Positions 1-6,751 of a stretch of DNA of 6,751 nt are shown in pieces (position 1 is the first letter of the stretch; every line of letters starts with the position of its first letter). The stretch comes from Prevotella sp. GTDB lineage: Bacteria > Bacteroidota > Bacteroidia > Bacteroidales > Bacteroidaceae. The stretch spans positions 1 through 6,751 of the forward strand of contig JAFLSH010000169.1 in NCBI GenBank assembly GCA_022511055.1, in the 5' to 3' direction. The notes beneath the pieces were generated by a model. That model searched no databases. It saw nothing but the letters and a program-made list of their open reading frames with translations, and was not told the DNA's origin. Both the position numbers and the translations under genes were made by a program.

Positions 1-422
1 TCAGGATAGACAAGTGTCATCTTGTCGCCAGTCAGATAGACAACCTCGAAGGTAGTCGGCTTGTTACCACCAGAGTTGATTTCAAATGGCCACAAGATAG
101 AGCCGGCAGTCGTGTTGAGATTTGCCACTTTCCACTCATTACCCTCAATTAGCTCCACTTCATAGTTGCCACCACGGATTCTGTCACCGTTAGCGCCATA
201 GGAGTTGATAGTTCCGTCAGGTGTGAAAATCATGTAGGCATCCATGCTCTCCTCACCAGTCAGCGCACCTGTATCAGAGTGCCCAAGCTGGCCGGCAAAG
301 TCTTCCTCACTGGTGACACCCCACCACTGGCCTTCACCATGCTGACCAACAGCAGAACCTGCGCCACCGCAATAGCCCATGTTACCCCATACGGCACCCG
401 TAACAGAGGGATCCCATGTCCA
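1..422 (-). repeat. Tandem domain repeat, copy 2 (residues 328-467, cut by window edge)
   Basis: Second copy of the module, with exact DNA matches to copy 1 at 274-299, 316-340 and 1-26. The middle part, about residues 390-430, has diverged clearly: it reads AYMIFTPDGTINSYGANGDRIRGG against ATMVMTEDGQINCYDANGNLVRSG in copy 1. The copy continues past the left edge, so its end and any third copy cannot be seen. Confidence 0.92.
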
Positions 423-1403
423 TGCTTTTCCGGCTTCATTGTAGTCTGTCAATGCACCAGCCACATCGCTGTCGCTCTTGAAGTGCCAGAACGAAGCCTC
501 ACCCCAGCTACCAAGGCTGCCGAAGTCGCCACCGTCAGGATAGACAAGTGTCATCTTGTCTACCGTAAGATAGACGATTTCGAACTGAGTCGGCTTGTTA
601 CCGCCTGAGTTGATTTCAAACGGCCAGAGGATGGCACCGGCAGAGGTCTTCAGGTCGCCCACTTTCCATGCACCTGGGTCTGAGTTGTCGAAATTCAACA
701 CTTCATAGCTGCCAGAACGCACCAGATTTCCATTGGCATCGTAGCAATTAATCTGGCCATCCTCTGTCATCACCATAGTAGCATCCATGCTTTCCTCACC
801 AGTCAGCTGGCCTGTGTCAGAGTGCCCAAGCTGGCCGGCAAACTCTTCTTCGCTGGTAACACCCCACCACTGGCCTTCACCATTCAGACCAACAGCAGAG
901 CCGGCACCGCCGCAATAACCCATGTTACCCCACACTGCACCAGTGATAGAGGGGTCCCACTTCCACACTTTGCGGCCGCTTTCGCTGGCAATCAGCTTCT
1001 GCTCGTAGCTCATCTCAGCAGGCACGTACACCGTGAATCCGGCGAGGTCTGTCGTCACATACTCGTCAGCACCGCCAATGGTACGTGCATGGAAGACCAC
1101 GTTGGGGTCAGAGCCGCGCGATGGCGCATACTTGAACTCGCCAGACCGGCCAAAGGCCAGAAGGTTTTCCGAGCCGTCATCTTTGACCACAAAGATAGAA
1201 ACCAGCATTTCGGGGTTGGTTTGGAATGTGAAGTTGTTAGACTCCGGGCTTTCCGGGTCTGAACTCATCTGAGTAATCTTAACCGCAGACTTCAGGTCCT
1301 CAACAGAGACATCGTTTGACACCCACTCCTTTTCCTCCTTGATGGGGTCGCAAGACGTGAGAAGCCCCAGACCTACTGCGAATAATAATATTGATTTCTT
1401 CAT
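1..1403 (-). CDS. SusE/SusF-position lipoprotein, probable surface glycan-binding protein (3' partial)
   Basis: The reading frame is open from ATG at 1403 to the left edge, giving 467 complete codons and no stop. The N-terminus MKKSILLFAVGLGLLTSC is a lipoprotein signal with the lipobox LTSC and the lipidated Cys at 18. The following DPIKEEKE is acidic with a Lys, as expected for export to the Bacteroidota cell surface. Residues about 30-125 look like a beta-sandwich (PKD-like) domain; this is a weak call. Then come two copies of a Trp-rich module, residues 147-290 and 328 to the edge, each with WDPS(I/V)TGAVWGNMGYCGG and GEGQWWGVTSEE. Each copy ends with ILWPFEINSGGNKPT and KMTLVYPD, a pattern reminiscent of lipocalin-like or SusE-type beta modules. 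Position directly after SusC and SusD, the signal type and the exposed aromatic residues suggest glycan capture. I do not recognise a specific named family. If the second module ends like the first, near SFWHF at 305-308, the protein would reach about residue 486 or beyond. Confidence 0.85.
   Translation of the reverse strand, partial: MKKSILLFAVGLGLLTSCDPIKEEKEWVSNDVSVEDLKSAVKITQMSSDPESPESNNFTFQTNPEMLVSIFVVKDDGSENLLAFGRSGEFKYAPSRGSDPNVVFHARTIGGADEYVTTDLAGFTVYVPAEMSYEQKLIASESGRKVWKWDPSITGAVWGNMGYCGGAGSAVGLNGEGQWWGVTSEEEFAGQLGHSDTGQLTGEESMDATMVMTEDGQINCYDANGNLVRSGSYEVLNFDNSDPGAWKVGDLKTSAGAILWPFEINSGGNKPTQFEIVYLTVDKMTLVYPDGGDFGSLGSWGEASFWHFKSDSDVAGALTDYNEAGKAWTWDPSVTGAVWGNMGYCGGAGSAVGQHGEGQWWGVTSEEDFAGQLGHSDTGALTGEESMDAYMIFTPDGTINSYGANGDRIRGGNYEVELIEGNEWKVANLNTTAGSILWPFEINSGGNKPTTFEVVYLTGDKMTLVYP
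534..965 (-). repeat. Tandem domain repeat, copy 1 (residues 147-290)
   Basis: First copy of the Trp-rich module within the lipoprotein gene. It matches copy 2 at an offset of 543 bp at its start and 534 bp at its end; the 9 bp difference is a three-residue insertion around NFDNSDPGAW. Exact DNA matches of 25-26 nt with copy 2 occur at 817-842, 859-883 and 535-560. After it, residues 291-327, including WGEASFWHF, bridge to copy 2. Confidence 0.92.
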
Positions 1404-1432
1404 ATTGCTTTTTCTTTAAAGTTATTGGGGAA
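1404..1432 (-). other. Intergenic spacer between susD-like and third lipoprotein gene
   Basis: This 29 nt gap reads on the minus strand as an A-rich leader with AAAGAAAAAG shortly before the ATG at 1403. The purine-rich run may aid ribosome binding. The short distance and lack of a terminator support co-transcription with susD. Confidence 0.6.
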
Positions 1433-3262
1433 TTAATAAACTGGCGTACCAGACATGTTCCAGTCAGAGCCGTCGTACCAGCCTTTGTTCTGCTTCAGCA
1501 CAGCCTCATCAGCAATCAGATTAATCTGTGCGGGCGGAATGGGCAGGAATCCATCCGTGTCAGCATAGCGCTGTGCCCAGCTCGAAGAGTGCTTGATAGT
1601 AGTCCATCGGCCTGTGTAATTCACGCGCGAGCCATTCTGGCGCTCAAGGGCAACGGCAGCCTCACAGCCTGTACCGCCATCCTTACCCGACCAGCGGCGC
1701 AAGTCGTTGAAGCGAATGCCCTCGCCGGCCAGCTCGAAGCGGCGCTCGTTCTTAATGTTCTGCCAAGTGTAGGTCGTAGCTCCCAGCCCTGCGCGTGCGC
1801 GTACCTTATTCATCTGCGTTGCGTCGCCCGTCAGCTCAGAGTGCATCAGCATCACATCAGCCAAGCGGAGCAGCACAATGTCAGCGAAGTGGTCGCCCTG
1901 GAACGAGTTACCATTACTGTTGGGGTAGCCGGTGTTGTTAGCACGCCAAACACCCCACCAGGTGTAGCTGAGATTGAAGTCGCTGAATGAAGACTCTGCA
2001 CAAGTGACAGGCATCAGCTTCTTGTTGTAGTAACCAGCATCCTCTGAGCAAGAAGTCGTGAACGCAAATCCAGCCAGCTCGTTGGGAGCATCAAGAACGG
2101 TTGCCTTTTTGCGCGGGTCAGCATCAGACCAGTCATCCCACAGGTTGGCATTGACAGTACCCTGTCCCCAGCCCTGGCCGAAAGGCAGTGTCTCGATGCC
2201 ACCGTTTGAGTTACCATCCTCATCGGCATCACAACGAAGACCGCAATAGAGAGAAGTCATGTTGGTGAAGCCCATGGCAATCGTACCGTTCCACGAGGCA
2301 ACGTTGCTGAACTGCACCTGGAACAGCTGTTCCTCGTTGCCATTGTCAGCCCAGTATCTGCCATCAGCAGCCAAGTCGGCTACGTAGGGATAGTCGGGAG
2401 CCGTCAGCTCGTTGGTATATTGCCAGAGGCGGCGATAGTCATCGACCAGGCTGTAGCCGCCATTATTGATAGCATCCTCCAGATAAGCAATCACCTGCGA
2501 CTTAGACAGGCTGCCTGTCACACCTTCTTGTTCGGGCAGTTCTACGTCGGCGAGAGAGGCATTGGCCAGTTCGCCAACTTTCTTGTAGAAGCCCTGATAG
2601 AACATATAGGCACGAGCCAGATAGCCCTCGGCAGCACCCTTGGTGGCATGGCCGTCACCGCGTGTGGTAGCACCGTGGCTCATCAGGTTAGATGCAGTCA
2701 CGAAGTCGGCAAGGATGTGCGGGAAGATGACCTCCTCTGCGCTCTGCTGTGGGCAGGGGTCGGGAGCGGCTGCTGACCAATAGGCGGGAATGTCGCCCCA
2801 GAACTGAACGCCCCAGAGATAGAACAGACCGCGCATGAAGTAAGCCTCGCCCAGCAACTGGTTGCGGGTAGCCTCCTGGCCAGTCCAGTCGAAGGCATCG
2901 ACACTGTTGATAACGGCATTGGCACGTGAAATACCAACGTATGTGCAGTGCCAGGCCAGGTCGTAAAGACTTTCCTTGTTAGTCTTCAGGTGGCTGACGG
3001 CGTGTGCTTCTACGTCGCCCGTTCCGCCACCACCGTTCAGGTCGTCAGACATCAGGTTGCTGACAAGCCACGGTGTCTGCAAGGGGTCGTTGGCAAACTG
3101 GTTCATCACACCATAGAGGGCCGCCAACTCCTTATTCAAGTCGGCAGGCGAAGCAGGGTAAGTGTCGCTAGATGCTTCTGTGAAGTTGGTGGAATCGAGG
3201 AAATCTTCACAGGAAGAGAACGTGAAGAGTGCCGCGATTGCCATTAAATATATCTTTTTCAT
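1433..3262 (-). CDS. susD: SusD/RagB-family outer-membrane lipoprotein
   Basis: Surface-exposed lipoprotein that pairs with the SusC barrel as its hinged lid and binds the incoming glycan. It has 609 residues, within or slightly above the usual SusD size. The N-terminus is a lipoprotein signal: MKK, a hydrophobic run, then TFSSC with the lipidated Cys at 18. The mature start CEDFLD is the classic SusD opening, and its acidic residues fit the Bacteroidota surface-export signal. The TPR-like helical part includes GEAYFMRGLFYLWGVQFWGD (138-157). The C-terminal SusD domain shows LLRLADVMLMHSE (464-476), KVRARAGL, ERRFELAGEG (506-515), DLRRW (520-524) and FLPIPPAQI near the end. The ATG at 3262 is chosen because the signal peptide starts directly there; an A-rich, purine-rich stretch precedes it rather than a strong Shine-Dalgarno. 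It lies 48 nt downstream of the SusC stop and 29 nt upstream of the next lipoprotein gene. A DADEDG loop (345-350) resembles a calcium site but is untested. Its ligand cannot be told from sequence. Confidence 0.97.
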   Translation of the reverse strand: MKKIYLMAIAALFTFSSCEDFLDSTNFTEASSDTYPASPADLNKELAALYGVMNQFANDPLQTPWLVSNLMSDDLNGGGGTGDVEAHAVSHLKTNKESLYDLAWHCTYVGISRANAVINSVDAFDWTGQEATRNQLLGEAYFMRGLFYLWGVQFWGDIPAYWSAAAPDPCPQQSAEEVIFPHILADFVTASNLMSHGATTRGDGHATKGAAEGYLARAYMFYQGFYKKVGELANASLADVELPEQEGVTGSLSKSQVIAYLEDAINNGGYSLVDDYRRLWQYTNELTAPDYPYVADLAADGRYWADNGNEEQLFQVQFSNVASWNGTIAMGFTNMTSLYCGLRCDADEDGNSNGGIETLPFGQGWGQGTVNANLWDDWSDADPRKKATVLDAPNELAGFAFTTSCSEDAGYYNKKLMPVTCAESSFSDFNLSYTWWGVWRANNTGYPNSNGNSFQGDHFADIVLLRLADVMLMHSELTGDATQMNKVRARAGLGATTYTWQNIKNERRFELAGEGIRFNDLRRWSGKDGGTGCEAAVALERQNGSRVNYTGRWTTIKHSSSWAQRYADTDGFLPIPPAQINLIADEAVLKQNKGWYDGSDWNMSGTPVY

Positions 3263-3310
3263 ATTCTTTCAGTTTTCTGCGTTTATGAATTAGTTCTAAA
3301 GTCCATAAGT
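3263..3310 (-). other. Intergenic spacer between susC-like and susD-like genes
   Basis: This 48 nt AT-rich gap has no stable hairpin followed by a T-run, so it does not look like a terminator. On the minus strand the bases just before the susD ATG read CTGAAAGAAT, a purine-rich stretch without a clear Shine-Dalgarno, as is usual in Bacteroidota. Read-through transcription of susC and susD is the simplest reading. Confidence 0.6.
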
Positions 3311-3805
3311 TTACTTCACCTCAGAGATAATCACTGAGCGGCTCAGCTGTTTGTCGTTGTAGTACATGTAGTCAACGCCGCCCTTAGAATCCAGTACCAG
3401 TGCGCTGGCGGGAACACCGAGCTGCTTGGTGAGGATGTCGTAGACGTTCTGGGCACGATTCTTAGCCAGAACAGCATTGCCCTGAGTAGTACCAGTCTGC
3501 TTGTCAGCATAGCCAGTCACGTTATACTTCTTGCCCGGTGTAGCCTTAATCATCTCAGCCACGGCCTTCAAGTTCACCAGCTCGCGGTTTACCACGTCAG
3601 TAGTGTTGACGGTGAAGTTCACCAGATACGGGAAGGTAACCACCTTAGAGTTGTCAATCACCTTCGTCTCAGGCTGACGGTTCTTCAGGTTGGCATTCTC
3701 GGCGCGCAGGTCGTTGATGATGCCGTTCAGGCGGTCCAGTTCGGCATTGTCGGTCTGGTAGACAATCTTCGGAGCGCCGCTTGCAGCAGTCTCGTCCTTG
3801 CCCTT
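3311..3805 (-). other. C-terminal extension of SusC: linker, coiled coil and OmpA-like peptidoglycan-binding domain
   Basis: Sub-region of the SusC-like gene, residues 983-1146 of the visible protein plus the stop. After the terminal barrel residue F982 comes a polar linker (983-1001), then a heptad pattern L1005, L1008, I1012, L1015, N1019, L1022, then an OmpA-like domain from about 1040. The domain shows VNFTVNTTDVVN, a long helix with VAEMIKATPGKKYNVTGYAD, then GNAVLAKNRAQNVYDIL, and ends RSVIISEVK. D1083 in GYAD and R1099 in NRAQ line up with the Asp and Arg that bind diaminopimelate in E. coli OmpA (D271 and R286), although the spacing is one residue longer here. Both ends of a TonB-dependent barrel face the periplasm, so the domain should be able to reach peptidoglycan. 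The domain call is well supported; wall binding is inferred. Confidence 0.9.
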
Positions 3806-6751
3806 GAAGGTAACGCTTGCACCAACGAGGAAGGTACGTGCTGAAGGATAGAGGCCGATGTCGATGCCACGCATCCATGAGCTGCCACCACCAGCAGAGC
3901 CGACCTCGGGGTCAACACCCGTGTAGCCCGTGAAGGTGTAGAGATTCTGTGCCTGTGCATAGATGCGGAGCTGGCTGAAGACAGAAGACTTGAAGAGACG
4001 GGCAAAGTCGTAGCCAATCGTAATGTTCTGCAGACGGAAGTAGTCGGCATTCTGAATGTAGCGTGAAGACACCCACTGCTCGTTGGTAGTGCCAAGAGCC
4101 AGGCGCGGCTGCGTGTTGCTCGTGCCCTCGCCGTGCCAGCGGTCGAATGCGTCTACAGTCCAGTTCTGATACTGGTTAGCCAACAGGGCTGTGCGGTAAG
4201 CCTGTGCCACCTGCATGCCGAAGGCACCTGAGCCAGTGATACCGAAGTCGAAGCCCTTCCACTCGAAGCCCAGGCTGACACCGAGGGTTACATCGGGATG
4301 GGGGTTACCGATTTCGTGACGGTCTTCAGAGAGTGAAATCTGTCCGTCGCCGTTCCAGTCATCCCAGATGAGGTCACCGGGCTGCGCACCATCGAGTACG
4401 GCCTGACCGGCAGCACGGGCGGCATCAATCTGAGCCTGATTCTGCCATACACCGCTGTAAGACATACCCGAGAAGTAGCCGATGGGGTGGCCTTCCTCTA
4501 CGAGAGAGATGTAGGAAGAGTTCTGGAAGAGCGAGTTTGAAGCACCGTCGCCCAACTTGCCAGAAGCCGTGCCGAGCTTGGTCACCTTATTCTTATTAGT
4601 AGCCAGGTTTACGTTGGCATGATAGGTGAAGTCCTTGCCAATCTGGTCGCGCCAAGAGAGTGCAAGTTCAATACCAGTGTTCTGCACGTCACCGGCATTG
4701 ACATAGGCAGCTTCCTCATAACCAAGCACTTCGTTGATAGGAGCCTGCACCAGCCAGTCTTTCGTGGTCTTCTTATACCAGTCAAGATTCAGCCCCAGAC
4801 GACCACCGATGAAACGAGCATCAATACCGATGTTCAGCTGCTCTGAGGTTTCCCAAGTCACATCTTTGTTGGGGGCGTTTCTTGCGTATGCACCGGGCTG
4901 ATAGCCACCGACATTATCCATTGTAAAATCCCTGTCGCTTGAGAACTTGTAGCCATAGTCTGCATAGTTACTTGGAGAGAAGGCGATGTTTGAAGCGTAG
5001 TAGAAATTACCGATGTTACAGTTACCGTTCTGACCCCAAGATGCACGAATCTTCAGGAAGTCCATCCATGACTGTGCGCTCTCAAGGAACTTCTCGTTGG
5101 TCAGTACCCAACCTGCAGACACAGAGGGGAAGTAGCCCCAGCGGTGACCGCGGGAGAAGTTGCTCGAGCCGTCGGCACGGATGATGGCCGTCAGCATGTA
5201 CTTCTCATCGTAGTTCCAGTTGGCACGGCCGAAGAACGAGGCAATGCTGCCCTGCCATGGGTTGTCATAACCGCTATGACCTGTTATGTTCTGTGTCTCA
5301 TAGTTGTTAGGAACATTGAAATCCCAGCCATTGAGTATGAGTGAATTTAAGTCGCTCTCACTGACGCTAAAGTTCATCTGCATGCCAGTACTCCAGTTTG
5401 AGCGTTCAATAGACTGACCGACCAACACGTCAATCGTGTTCTTGCCAAACTTCGGCAGAATGTATGACAAGGTGTTTTCAAGTGACATGCTGGAACTTTC
5501 ATACTGATTCATCATCATGCTATAGTTGGCACTTGAACTCGTAGAGCTTGAAGAGAACGGGAGTGACACCTCACGCCTGTTGCTTGCGCTATAGCCAGTG
5601 TTGACCTGTCCGCGGTACTTCAAGTTCTTGATAGGCTCTACAACCCAGTAGAAAGTCGCACCAACGCCGAAGTCGCGACCGCGGTTCAGAGAGCTGAAAC
5701 CACCGTTGAGGAAGTGATTCAACGGGTTAGAGTAAATCATGTCGCTGTAGCCTGCACCGTTCTGGTTATATGAAGCAAGCGTACCGTCAGCATTGTAGGG
5801 CTCTACCAGCGGAGAAGCTGTGTAGGCAGCCTGCATGATGTTCCAATAGCCATTGCCTTCGGCGAGGTCATGGCTGCTGTGATACCAGTAGGAGATGTTT
5901 TCACCAACGGTCAGCAACTCGTGAACATCACCCAGCAGGTCTTTACCCTTAATGATGACATGGTCAGAGTTGATGCGGCCGCCATAGCGCTTGTAGTCAG
6001 AAGCGTTGCTGGCACCCATGATACCCTCGTTTGTGCTGTAGTTCAAGCTCATAGAGAACTTGGAGCGCTCCGTACCGCCACTGACGGTGACGGCGTGGCT
6101 GAGCTGAAGGGCATTCTTGTTGGCATACTCCTCAAACCAGTCCGTGCCTTGCCAGCCCTGGTTGACCTTGTCCAAAATGTAAGAAGGAACAAGGCTGCTC
6201 CAGTTGGTAGGTGTACCGTAGGTGTTGAAGTTTACTTCGTTAATCAGCTGCATGTACTGCTGGGCGTTCAGCAGAGCGGGAGCCTTATAGGCATTCGACC
6301 AGCCCACGTAGCCGTCGTACTGCACGGTCATCTTGCCGGCCTTACCCTGCTTGGTGGTCACCAGGATGACACCGTTGGCGGCACGGGCACCGTAGATGGC
6401 TGCCGAGGCAGCATCCTTCAGCACGTCGATGCTCTCGATGTCATTCGGATTCAGACCGTTCAGGCCGTCGTCGGCCGTACCGCTCTGGATACCGTCGATA
6501 ATCAGCAGTGGCGAAGAGGTGCCGATAGTACCCACACCGCGGATGTTGACCTTGAAGCCCTTGCCCGGCTGCGAAGAACTCTGCGTAATCTGCACGCCCG
6601 GCGTACTCGACTGCATGGCAGTCAGGGCATTGGTGGTGTTGAGCTTGGCAATGTCCTCACCCTTCACCTGAACAGTGGCACCAGTGACCAGCTTCTTCTT
6701 CTGGACACCGTAACCCACTACCACCACTTCCTCCAGCGAGTTGGCGTCTTC
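3311..6751 (-). CDS. susC: SusC-like TonB-dependent transporter with C-terminal OmpA-like domain (5' partial)
   Basis: Outer-membrane TonB-dependent transporter of the SusC/RagA family, expected to import oligosaccharides into the periplasm together with the SusD protein encoded next to it. The window shows 1146 codons and the stop; residue 1 here is the codon at 6751-6749. The frame is open to the right edge, so the signal peptide and most of the carboxypeptidase-regulatory-like domain are missing. The GTG at 6727 is an internal Val codon, not a start, because coding continues upstream as EDANSLEE. Seen: the TonB-box region EEVVVVGYG (7-15), the plug domain (about 21-137) with LLIIDG (82-87) and the family hallmark LNPNDIESIDVLKDA followed by YGARAANGVILVTT, the beta-barrel (about 138-982) ending in FLVGASVTF, and an EF-hand-like loop DWNGDG (from 798) common in this family. 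Typical SusC proteins stop at the last strand; this one adds a linker, a coiled coil and an OmpA-like domain (983-1146). The family call is secure; the substrate is unknown. Confidence 0.96.
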   Translation of the reverse strand, partial: EDANSLEEVVVVGYGVQKKKLVTGATVQVKGEDIAKLNTTNALTAMQSSTPGVQITQSSSQPGKGFKVNIRGVGTIGTSSPLLIIDGIQSGTADDGLNGLNPNDIESIDVLKDAASAAIYGARAANGVILVTTKQGKAGKMTVQYDGYVGWSNAYKAPALLNAQQYMQLINEVNFNTYGTPTNWSSLVPSYILDKVNQGWQGTDWFEEYANKNALQLSHAVTVSGGTERSKFSMSLNYSTNEGIMGASNASDYKRYGGRINSDHVIIKGKDLLGDVHELLTVGENISYWYHSSHDLAEGNGYWNIMQAAYTASPLVEPYNADGTLASYNQNGAGYSDMIYSNPLNHFLNGGFSSLNRGRDFGVGATFYWVVEPIKNLKYRGQVNTGYSASNRREVSLPFSSSSTSSSANYSMMMNQYESSSMSLENTLSYILPKFGKNTIDVLVGQSIERSNWSTGMQMNFSVSESDLNSLILNGWDFNVPNNYETQNITGHSGYDNPWQGSIASFFGRANWNYDEKYMLTAIIRADGSSNFSRGHRWGYFPSVSAGWVLTNEKFLESAQSWMDFLKIRASWGQNGNCNIGNFYYASNIAFSPSNYADYGYKFSSDRDFTMDNVGGYQPGAYARNAPNKDVTWETSEQLNIGIDARFIGGRLGLNLDWYKKTTKDWLVQAPINEVLGYEEAAYVNAGDVQNTGIELALSWRDQIGKDFTYHANVNLATNKNKVTKLGTASGKLGDGASNSLFQNSSYISLVEEGHPIGYFSGMSYSGVWQNQAQIDAARAAGQAVLDGAQPGDLIWDDWNGDGQISLSEDRHEIGNPHPDVTLGVSLGFEWKGFDFGITGSGAFGMQVAQAYRTALLANQYQNWTVDAFDRWHGEGTSNTQPRLALGTTNEQWVSSRYIQNADYFRLQNITIGYDFARLFKSSVFSQLRIYAQAQNLYTFTGYTGVDPEVGSAGGGSSWMRGIDIGLYPSARTFLVGASVTFKGKDETAASGAPKIVYQTDNAELDRLNGIINDLRAENANLKNRQPETKVIDNSKVVTFPYLVNFTVNTTDVVNRELVNLKAVAEMIKATPGKKYNVTGYADKQTGTTQGNAVLAKNRAQNVYDILTKQLGVPASALVLDSKGGVDYMYYNDKQLSRSVIISEVK
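3674..3748 (-). other. Predicted coiled-coil segment linking SusC barrel to OmpA-like domain
   Basis: Residues 1002-1026 of the visible SusC protein. Hydrophobic residues follow a 3-4 spacing (L1005, L1008, I1012, L1015, L1022) with Asn1019 at a core position, and charged residues fill the flanks. The segment is short, about three heptads, and contains a glycine at 1010, so it is either a marginal oligomerisation element or simply a helical spacer. Similar Leu/Asn-rich helices precede the OmpA domain in stand-alone Bacteroidota OmpA proteins, as far as I recall. Confidence 0.6.

Noticed and set aside
1..560. Possible CRISPR or short direct repeats from the exact 26 nt match at 1-26 and 535-560
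   Set aside because: There are only two copies, far apart, in frame and within longer homologous coding modules; this is a protein domain duplication.
822..1262. Plus-strand open frame of 146 codons, with a similar frame at 279-608 sharing its MPKLAGK start
   Set aside because: The shared start arises because both lie opposite the two copies of the tandem module on the minus strand. They are mirror shadows of the repeat, not a gene family.
1417..1424. TAACTTTA on the minus strand, close to the Bacteroidota -7 promoter pattern TAnnTTTG
   Set aside because: It lies within a 29 nt spacer only 13 nt from the ATG, lacks the final G and has no clear -33 TTTG element. Chance occurrence in AT-rich DNA is more likely.
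1391..1990. Plus-strand open frame of 199 codons opposite the end of the SusD gene
   Set aside because: It is antisense to a clear SusD C-terminal domain, has no recognisable motifs and would start opposite the signal peptide of the third gene; it is a shadow of coding sequence.
3278..3308. Inverted repeat TTATG/CATAA in the susC-susD spacer as a terminator or attenuator
   Set aside because: The stem is only five AT-rich pairs with a long loop and no T-run after it, so it would not be stable.
6725..6727. GTG as start codon of the SusC-like gene
   Set aside because: Coding continues upstream in frame (EDANSLEE) to the window edge, and the GTG falls within the conserved EEVVVVGYG motif, so it is an internal Val codon and the real start is outside the window.

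Overview
The window is a piece of a Bacteroidota polysaccharide-utilisation (Sus-type) operon. All genes read on the minus strand, so the order of transcription runs from the right edge to the left: a SusC-like TonB-dependent transporter (3311-6751, 5' end outside the window), a SusD-like surface lipoprotein (1433-3262), and a SusE/SusF-position lipoprotein that is probably a surface glycan-binding protein (1-1403, 3' end outside the window). The spacers are 48 nt and 29 nt, AT-rich, with no convincing terminator or internal promoter, so the three genes look co-transcribed. About 98.9% of the window is coding and no stretch over 300 bases lacks a gene. No RNA gene, insertion sequence, CRISPR array or regulator is visible.

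The organism is most likely a member of the Prevotellaceae or a close relative. The SusC-SusD-lipoprotein order, the CEDFLD start of mature SusD and the lack of clear Shine-Dalgarno sequences point to Bacteroidota. The OmpA-type tail on the SusC protein resembles, from memory, tails of stand-alone Prevotella OmpA-family proteins. This placement is inference, since nothing could be searched.

Working model: the third gene product and SusD capture a glycan at the cell surface, SusD forms the lid on the SusC barrel, and SusC imports the oligosaccharide into the periplasm with energy from TonB. No glycoside hydrolase lies in the window, so the substrate cannot be named.

The main surprise is in SusC. 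After the expected last barrel strand the reading frame runs on for about 164 residues. This extension holds a flexible linker, a short heptad-repeat coiled coil and a complete OmpA-like peptidoglycan-binding domain. Barrel topology would place the tail in the periplasm, so the transporter may be tied to the cell wall. A second point of interest is the tandem domain duplication in the third gene, where very similar blocks alternate with diverged ones.
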